Assembly: GCA_016840385.1 (NCBI GenBank)
Contig: JAEOSL010000066.1
Span: 1-18,772, forward strand
Origin: Candidatus Thorarchaeota archaeon
Lineage (GTDB): Archaea; Asgardarchaeota; Thorarchaeia; Thorarchaeales; Thorarchaeaceae
DNA length: 18,772 bases
Direction of reading: 5' to 3'
Shown: one piece after another, positions 11,401 to 16,400 of the stretch
Layout: each line of letters opens with the position of its first letter
Position numbering within the stretch: the stretch's first letter is position 1
Program-made: the position numbers and the translations under genes
Notes under the pieces: model-generated
The model's database searches: none
What the model was told of the DNA's origin: nothing
What the model saw: only the letters and a program-made list of their open reading frames with translations

Positions 11401-13158
11401 CCCGATATTCTCAACCGAGCTACCGGAGATAGAGTCATTCACAGATGCTTGAATGGTCCATTCTCCAACCTCAGCCGTGTAAGCATTTAGATTCAAGTCT
11501 GTGGTTTCAGCTATACCAGATGATACTGTGGCATCCAATGTAGTCCATAAATCACCAGAGGAATTGTAAACATCGAAGGTAACGGTAGCTCCATTATAAG
11601 CTGAATCGAGATAGGCTCGAAAACGAACATTGTCATTTGCTCGATACGTATTGGTTGTTAGCCATGAAGCTCCACTTGACATTCTGACATCATTAATGAT
11701 ATTGGTTGAATGTCCAGCTATCTTCCAAAAGCCGTTCTGATATATTCCAACAACTCCATCATATACTGAAATATTGAAACTTGTTGAAGTAGACGACCAG
11801 TATGGGAAGTCCGTACCTGGATAACGAGGTTCCGAAACAGAATCAATGATTAGTGAACTAGATTTACTGGCATTGAAATAGAAGAAATCAGAATATCCAT
11901 TTGGAACAGCTATGTAATAGAACGTATTCCAATCCACTTGGCTTGCATTAGAAATCGAGTAACTTGTTCCTGGACTTTGAATAGCTGCTTGATACAAAGA
12001 AGATTGGTTTACTTTCTTTGCGTAAACTGTCATATCAACGTCGAATGTGACAAAAATATCGAAATTAGGGTCAGGATTGACGGGTGTTGGAGTCCAACTG
12101 AAAGTAGCATTAACTGAATTTCCAACCCAAGGAATAGTTGCGGATTCATAGACCGATCCCAAACTCCATACCCAACTAAATCCATCCGTGGTGTTGGACA
12201 CGGGCAACCCATTCATTTCCAGATTAACTTGGGTTGGTTGTACACGTGTTTTCATGAATATCTTAACATTATCCATTCTTACTTCAGGATAGAGTTGAGG
12301 ATTGCTTCCAAATGACCTAGTTGTTCTCATCCCGATTTGGAAGAGAGTAGTTGATGATGTAATGAGTGATGGATCTGCTTCAATTAGTCCAGTAGAATAC
12401 CATGTTACTTGAGCAAGAACATCACTGAATTGTTTGCGCCATAAATGGTTGGATGCATTATCTGCATTACCAACTTGTGCGTATAACTGCCAAAATCCAA
12501 TGGGTAGACCACCCCAAGCATCATCAACCCAGTAATCAAGTGAAACACCAACCCATGTAACCTCACCACGATTTGTGTTTACTGTCTGTTCAGCATACAT
12601 CCGGTCTCCAATATCATGCCGGTAATAACCACCATCTGATTCTCCATCCATGGAGAAGCTAACGTAGCCGCCAGTTATGGACGAATCAACATCATTTGTG
12701 TGTGATCCAAGGTCATCTGTTCCAAGAGTCCAATCTGATGTGTCATCGAATCCAGGATTGGTAAGATATGTCCGATTCTCCTGAAGGTCACTCACATTGA
12801 GAAATATATCAGTCCCTTCCCAGTTTGCACCTAGAGGAACTGAAATTGTTTGGTTAGTTGTCGTATTCGTAGGGTAATAAGCAAGCTTGAGGTCATCAAA
12901 TTGATCTGTTCTTTGTCCATACTCTGATACATTCAGAGGAGACCCTTCACCCTCAATAGTTGTGGGTATATCAGAAAGTGAAAAAGATTCAAGAATTTCA
13001 TCAGGACCTACTTCGATATACTGCCCACCGCCAATATCAACAAGTTGAGAAGATTCTGCATCAGGTAGCTGAGCAAAATTTGTATTCCCAATCAAACCAA
13101 AACTTAGCATAAGTGATGCTACTACAAGAAATAGGCTCAAGTTCTTCTTTATTTTCAT
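5452..13158 (-). CDS. Gene B: complete giant Ig-repeat membrane-anchored surface protein
   Basis: A 2568-residue protein and the only complete gene here. In order: signal peptide (1-29), jelly-roll-like head domain (about 130-305), second head domain (about 306-488, FSWTPTP at 353-359), about eighteen Ig-like domains (489-2348), one transmembrane helix (about 2359-2383) and a charged helical tail (2384-2568). I count about 60 Asn-X-Ser/Thr sequons in the ectodomain and one in the tail, which fits an outside ectodomain and an inside tail. There are only four cysteines, so disulfides are not its main stabiliser. There is no LPXTG or PGF-type sortase motif. The start is supported by the signal peptide and GGGG 8 bases upstream. 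It overlaps gene A by ATGA. Likely role: adhesion, recognition or a surface layer linked to the cell interior (inference). No catalytic motif is seen. Confidence 0.97.
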   Translation of the reverse strand: MKIKKNLSLFLVVASLMLSFGLIGNTNFAQLPDAESSQLVDIGGGQYIEVGPDEILESFSLSDIPTTIEGEGSPLNVSEYGQRTDQFDDLKLAYYPTNTTTNQTISVPLGANWEGTDIFLNVSDLQENRTYLTNPGFDDTSDWTLGTDDLGSHTNDVDSSITGGYVSFSMDGESDGGYYRHDIGDRMYAEQTVNTNRGEVTWVGVSLDYWVDDAWGGLPIGFWQLYAQVGNADNASNHLWRKQFSDVLAQVTWYSTGLIEADPSLITSSTTLFQIGMRTTRSFGSNPQLYPEVRMDNVKIFMKTRVQPTQVNLEMNGLPVSNTTDGFSWVWSLGSVYESATIPWVGNSVNATFSWTPTPVNPDPNFDIFVTFDVDMTVYAKKVNQSSLYQAAIQSPGTSYSISNASQVDWNTFYYIAVPNGYSDFFYFNASKSSSLIIDSVSEPRYPGTDFPYWSSTSTSFNISVYDGVVGIYQNGFWKIAGHSTNIINDVRMSSGASWLTTNTYRANDNVRFRAYLDSAYNGATVTFDVYNSSGDLWTTLDATVSSGIAETTDLNLNAYTAEVGEWTIQASVNDSISGSSVENIGFYSRSFTIEHGTDIYIAYPRESIITWERNLTYGQDMLLQIGVNDSSNGFRLPGGSATYNWTTGTQSFNDMGTGEYSVVLNTADLGVPGRYVISITWNKQYYDPLQRYFVINVVEETTLQSTSAPGVNVPRGDDAVLYLFYADSGDSGIPSATLICNWTDSPYTIDPVLGDPGNYTLTITTDSSNLGTYAVVITAQQDYYTSSQVLLFVEVRQIFTLASVSDSIVELPAGDDETITLTYWDTDHDLPILNAESSISCNWSDYTVLMSSPGEYDITFNSQETDIISDDYSVVFNVNRFGYQNHTFDITIKIVTHLTSLSLTNAIEPTAYTGHITINILYYDLTTASGIIGSDVLIYATASGVPSLEFTVTNDTVEGQYILSIRADQWGNIGRKDITVYANWTGPEPIFSNKTLQVSVRISGSPTDLYIGINPISTPYGENVTFSVIYWDISNSTGITNDTGVYPLNVFFYIEVLTPGQTLTQSLMAITELGNGEYQITFDTSFLSGLIECDIRIYANWTSGQLPLYENRTISVSVYTRYRQTSVLWDSMPTTPYGDSVNLTFSYIDVLSGLNIPDDAKLNYQVQEAGLVLSSVYLPGTQEFVLSIDTTWWSNVGTFTFYLDVEWYGSPFYQNRTSIPISITIRSRYTTLEHGSYTSIQYGENLILVFTYRDLDDQSLLSTGTLTLDASLFGYYGAVNNFDGTYTVTLDTSVFLTLGTKTVNASIIYTGSNFCYDANDFFYLTVIERRSQLTNEVPPLAIFLEEAVVLVSYIDDNTYAGILSATITATSGEATLIYGVTYWVDALPGGEYRLRFSTLLAFGNFGQYSITISASKPGSPYYQSREVDVQIDVVRRYATVEVTRSPLTTPFLENVEFQISVNDDVNSTMISIDKSVLTLSHGSGTVILDSEYTLTNDNGFYWISINSTTLTSILVAGYIITIHFHWGDLPPYYENSTTTTPVTISSRFTQASVLSTPPAYYFFNISTLIDFSDYLSGDGIDGADISLASVNSTTFTDWIIDNKDGTYQILVDTTTLSGLGRYFFTVNLTWYGSPFYANVTNLSFSVVVNSVSTTLSFTLLQGVTYYLGDEIHANITYSAIEFGAGIENAVIWSDWNATYSTIATVHEIGSGIYEMIIQTSSLDAGLYSFSINGSKYLHQNQSILADILLAAVPVQIELTFNPSSPLWGDSIDFEANVTDARNGNPVVGAYVNLTISTLTVDMIEGSPGIYTYTIQSWDIIAGEHTVSVRSALLNYEPRQRNFQIRIDKVASKLLGSIDPLSIVNGLSITIDIDYLIYSNSSPIESAYVYYSWIGGSGQINWSISASQYVGDLLVSGVSVGTHQILIQASSDNYKSISMQLTVEVTELSTTLVAISDLVVITNYNNIANITVYLNNTDLNTPVTDATVTFGVGSIVGNLTQLITPGYYSAVVNTSDLGVQEWMISISSVKSGFAPSSIQFTLRVEEVDTEVVILTAGTLSGYYGEEVTFRLFFNDTLANEGISGAITNYTLEQFKGSLLDHGNGTYSLTLNTALVLAGNVPHDISITFRKDNYHFAFSLVKLIARPIPTEVTGPIAATYAVYDDYSMIFTFRDTLNDELIIDGSATAIWDFAPALLTNLGNGSYLFGPDEANLTSNLQNRDTPYQIIISISRANYSRTDIILQLTIREIDTQLIFDDLPTSIFIGETFLVNITYMDIDHGVPIADADISVITSSRLDDGLIRVPEEDIDWGNGTYSLAFRAPNLAFYSLEISLVRLDYQGASQLFDIYAELSVEQATLVAGFQYGTIGLLAIAAFAGLYFKVLSVPRLLRIIRRMISALSKGRIPSAADVPLRREMLLAIMNEDLEPVHITKTIDDISLSTVDIEAMDVEALLEQLAYVVGLTADDVDTLRRDLDQMRPSERAGFINEVLKQERARRAKELAEAEAEVGAPGEAVEEMLSDEELEHLKERLVKMGIEETEADLMVEQAKNLTRAEIDALLSEIGGMEE
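5455..6009 (-). other. Gene B cytoplasmic helical tail
   Basis: Residues 2384-2568. It has a basic juxtamembrane helix (SVPRLLRIIRRM, SKGR), then REMLLAIMNEDLE, a helical segment with LLEQLAYVVGL, then SERAGF and QERARRA, a variable acidic linker (about 2500-2522), and a terminal helical unit with MVEQAKNLTRAEIDALL. An ungapped alignment with the tail of gene C gives about 56 identities in the first 118 positions by my hand count. I do not recognise the family. A scaffold or signalling contact inside the cell is the likeliest role (inference). Confidence 0.85.
5464..5469 (-). promoter_or_regulatory. Shine-Dalgarno site of gene A inside the end of gene B
   Basis: GGAGGG lies 8 bases before the gene A ATG and also codes for part of Gly-Gly near the C-terminus of gene B. 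It matches the 3' end of archaeal and bacterial 16S rRNA well and supports both the chosen start and coupled expression. Confidence 0.85.
6010..6084 (-). other. Gene B transmembrane helix
   Basis: Residues about 2359-2383, core YGTIGLLAIAAFAGLYF, followed immediately by basic residues (RLLRIIRR, KGR). By the positive-inside rule the following tail is cytoplasmic. Confidence 0.9.
6115..11694 (-). repeat. Gene B tandem array of about eighteen Ig-like domains
   Basis: Residues 489-2348. Approximate domain starts: 489, 599, 701, 800, 899, 1006, 1123, 1229, 1331, 1438, 1549, 1652, 1753, 1851, 1948, 2048, 2148, 2250. Recurrent features are a Tyr/Phe-X-Asp strand, a turn of the type GNPVVGAYV or TPVTDATV (as in Big_1/invasin-like Ig domains), then GxYxxxxxTS. 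Distal domains at about 900-1640 often end W-x-G-x-P-x-Tyr-x-N-x-Thr; membrane-proximal ones end Tyr plus about five residues plus FxLxV. The exact Pfam family is not certain. Confidence 0.85.
11695..12243 (-). other. Gene B second head domain with FSWTPTP motif
   Basis: Residues about 306-488 begin PTQVNLEMNG, carry FSWTPTP (353-359) and a following PDPN turn, and then alternate strands rich in aromatic residues. The domain is the counterpart of gene A residues 303-480. I do not recognise the family. Confidence 0.5.
12244..12774 (-). other. Gene B jelly-roll-like (CBM4/9-like) head domain
   Basis: Residues about 129-305 start YLTNPGFDDTSDWTLGT, the typical opening of CBM4/9-type jelly rolls, and include LDYWVDDAWG and RMDNVKIFMKT. 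These match gene A in order and spacing. The fold is inferred from motif resemblance only, and the ligand is unknown. Confidence 0.6.
13069..13158 (-). other. Signal peptide of gene B
   Basis: The start is MKIKKN, then a hydrophobic core LSLFLVVASLMLSFGLIG, then NTNFAQ. Cleavage is likely after residue 29 or nearby. The basic n-region plus this core is a standard Sec signal. Confidence 0.9.
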
Positions 13159-13166
13159 TGGTTAGT

Positions 13167-13170
13167 CCCC
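13167..13170 (-). promoter_or_regulatory. Shine-Dalgarno-like site of gene B
   Basis: TAGGGGA places GGGG 8 bases before the ATG at 13158. It is a weaker match than the GGAGGG of gene A but at the same spacing, and it agrees with the start chosen from the signal peptide. Confidence 0.6.
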
Positions 13171-13242
13171 TATTAGAAATCCTCTCAACTGTGTTTAATG
13201 AACACCTGTTTTATTATTTTCTAATATATGAATAGACTTGTG

Positions 13243-13251
13243 TATAAAAAA
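13243..13251 (-). promoter_or_regulatory. Candidate archaeal TATA box of gene B
   Basis: TTTTTTATA on the minus strand, preceded by AACGA as a possible BRE. Transcription would start about 25 bases downstream, near 13220, giving a leader of roughly 60 bases. A second AT-rich candidate, CATATATTA, lies at 13222-13230 and would give a shorter leader. Both are judged by eye. Confidence 0.4.
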
Positions 13252-13262
13252 TCGTTAAACAT

Positions 13263-13276
13263 TTCGATTAATCGAA
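13263..13276. promoter_or_regulatory. 14-base perfect palindrome upstream of the TATA-like box
   Basis: TTCGATTAATCGAA is its own reverse complement. It lies 11 bases upstream of the candidate TATA box of gene B, a usual position for a dimeric activator or regulator in archaea. It could instead be chance in AT-rich DNA. No second copy was noticed in the window. Confidence 0.4.
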
Positions 13277-13410
13277 TGATACCTGATTGGAATTCTCAAG
13301 ATATCAAATCTAATTCTAGCAACCCTCTTCACATGTAGACACCAATAGTGAAGTGAATGCATTCAACAACTGCAAACAAGATTTCATATACTGACTGATT
13401 TGATCACCAT

Positions 13411-16400
13411 TTAGATATCGATTCCAAGACTATCAAGGAGAGCGTCTAGGTCTGCCTTTGAAAGATTCTTTGCTTCTTCTACTATGACCTCCACCTCTTC
13501 AAGAGCCATTCCCTTCTTCAAGAGTTTACTGCGCAGGTCTTCAAGATCTTCGGGTTTCTGCTCCAGTGGGGCTTCCTCTTCATCTAAGTCGGTTTCGAGA
13601 GGTGTAGCTAATACATCTGCTCTACGAGCTCTCTCTTGTTCAATAACTTCCATAATGAAACCAGGACGTTCACTAGCTTTCATTCTTGAAAGATCTGCCC
13701 TGAAAGCCTGAATCTCGGCTTCCCCAAGACCAGTGATTGATGCTAGTTCCTCCAAGAGATCATCTACTTCAGGAACAGTCGTCACTATTGAATATGCAGA
13801 GATTTCTTCCGCATCCTTGGAGAGTTTCAGAGTTTCGAGGTCCTCATTCACAATCGCCATTATCATTTCTTGGCGAGTTGCAGCAGTAGGAGCTTTTGGA
13901 ACCCGTCCTTTTGATAATATACGAATCATCCTATTCAATCTACGAAATACTATAGGAACACTCCACACTCGCACATAACCTGCAATCAGTAATGCCACGA
14001 GTATTAATGACATTCCGCCGCCCACAGTAATTAATTGACGAACTTGTTGCTCAGCGCTAATATCAGAATTGATTTCGATAATTATGATTTTAGTTTCGTA
14101 ATCTTCTTTCTGGAAAGTGATAGTGATGTAGATTGTTCTACCAGCATTAGCTCTGAAGAATAGACTATAATCGCCATCCTCTTCAGTAGTGTCAGTTTCG
14201 AAGTATGTGATATTCGCTTCATTGTAATCTACAGTAATATTTGCCCCGGAGATACCTAGATTGTGATCTATATCAAAGAAATTCAATCCGATTGAAAAGA
14301 GTAAACCAGGTGTTGTTGCGATTGACACATTTTGTGCGGTGAGGGTGGTAAGTATCCTTCGTACTACAACATCGAGATGTAAGGGGCCAATCGTATATTT
14401 ATTCGAGCTAAATGCAATATCGAAACTGTATGTACCAAATGGAAGATCACCTAACAAATTCAATGAATAGGAACCATTAGCTAACAGCTCAAGTTCGAAT
14501 TCTCCTAACTCGTTCGAATAAGCAATTCCTATGACCTCTGTAATGTTTGAATCATCCAGCTGGTTCCTCAATGTGAAAATTATACTTGCTGTATCATTTA
14601 CTGGAATAGAGTATTCGTTTGGTCCTATGATTTCAGCTGGAGTTGCATAAATTTCGATTCTTACAGTAACTGTCCTTGATGTATAGTTTGTCAAATCAAA
14701 TCTCAAGACTAAGTCGAAAATCCCAGGTGTTTCTACAGTAATATCTACAATTACCGCATACGTACCATTTGGATAAGATACTACTGTAGGAATACCTCCG
14801 TCCCAACTTACAATAACATTAGCATCTGTAACTAACTCATTATGTTGAGTGTCATTGAAGAAGAAATTGTATGTTAGTGTATCACCCCAATAACCGCTTT
14901 GGAGAATCGGTGTAGCGTACGCCTCAGTTGGAATCGGTAATATTGTAACAATGATTGATTTGATTGCTGTAGCATACCCATCTTTTTCTGCAACTATTCT
15001 CAAGTAGATTGATTGAGATGCAAAGCTACTGATATCAATGAAAGCACTGTATGTGCCATTTATTTCTGGATCTAACTGTCCACTCAGACTCCCAAGAACG
15101 AACGAGATATTGGCATTCTCTATGAATGCTGAATGGAAGGTATCGTTGTAAACGACTAATATGGAAACAACATCACCAAAGTATACGTTGAGCAAAGTTG
15201 ATCCATCTTGAATTGAAACAGTGGTTGGCACTGGTATAACATTGATGTCAATTATTGCTTCAAGAAAGCGGTGGTTTGTTGTCACCGTTCTAATAGTAAG
15301 CGGATATTGTCCCACAACATATTCTGAAGCATTCACCGTTCCATTGTAATATCCTGGAGTCAGATAGGAACTAAGAGTGTATACTGAACCATTCCATTCC
15401 ATCGTGACAGTTGCACCAGTAACGGGTGTACCTGTAACTGTATCATTCAAGTAAATGAGGATGCTAACAGAATTATCAATAACAACATTGTAAATTGATT
15501 GTTCAGGTAGGATTTGACCAGTAGCTTTTGACACTATTAATGTGAAGGCCTTTTGACGATGTTGGTAGAACTCCTGAGTCACTGTGATAACTGGTTGATA
15601 AATACCAAAATCTTCGACTGATGAATCGAGGATTAATCCATAGTATCCATCACCTAGATCTGTGAAATTATAGAGGATTCCATTCCAGACAAGGGTTGCA
15701 TTCATTCCAGATATCGGAGATCCGTAAACTGGTTCGACTACTTGGAATGTGACATTAACAGATTCTCCCCATTCTGGATAATACGTCGACTGCTCAAGAT
15801 AGATTTCTACATTTGTAGCTCCCGGCTGAACTGTAATAGTTACCAAAGCTTCTGCATAGAATGATATTGAAGACCAAGCATGGAAGACGTACCTTTCAGA
15901 TAACAGACCAGTTGTTTCCAATGTTAATTTGTAAAGTCCACCACCTATCTCTTCAAATTGAAAATCAGTTCCATAAAGGTCAGTCCAATTTGATTGTATC
16001 ATTGCATTCCCCAATAGAAGGTCATGGTCAAAATCTCTCAAAGTTAAGAAGACTTCAATTGGTACGCCAACTGGAGTCGATCCAATGGGTGGAGTTTCTG
16101 CAATAAGAGATGTTTGCACAAGTCGAATATTGGCTGGAACATCATATGTGGATCTGCTTGAGTAGAATGGAATTCCTACTTTGCTGAGTGTGAAGTCGAA
16201 GTAAACAACACCCACATTTCCAAAGATACTGCTATTCACATGGATGCGGTATAAACCATTACCAAGTCCAGATACAGTGTAATCGGGAACTGTCCAATTC
16301 AGACTGGTTATCGACACATCTGCACCATCTATCCCTTGACCACTTAGAAAATCTATGTAGTTGAATTCTATTGTAATATTATCATAGTAAGGTGTATCTA

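Larger units (their letters stand above)
13159..13410. other. 252-base spacer between genes C and B
   Basis: This is the only non-coding stretch in the window. It is AT-rich and contains a Shine-Dalgarno-like GGGG, a TATA-like box and a 14-base perfect palindrome, all placed sensibly for gene B. I see no small gene, RNA gene or inverted-repeat hairpin terminator in it. A leader of about 40-60 bases is predicted for gene B. Confidence 0.8.

Noticed and set aside
13243..13251. Oligo-T terminator for gene C
   Set aside because: The T-run is about 160 bases after the stop and fits better as part of a TATA-like box. No T-run or hairpin lies near the stop.
13484..13978. Two plus-strand open frames opposite the tail of gene C
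   Set aside because: Same antisense effect as for gene B; low-complexity Ser/Arg composition.
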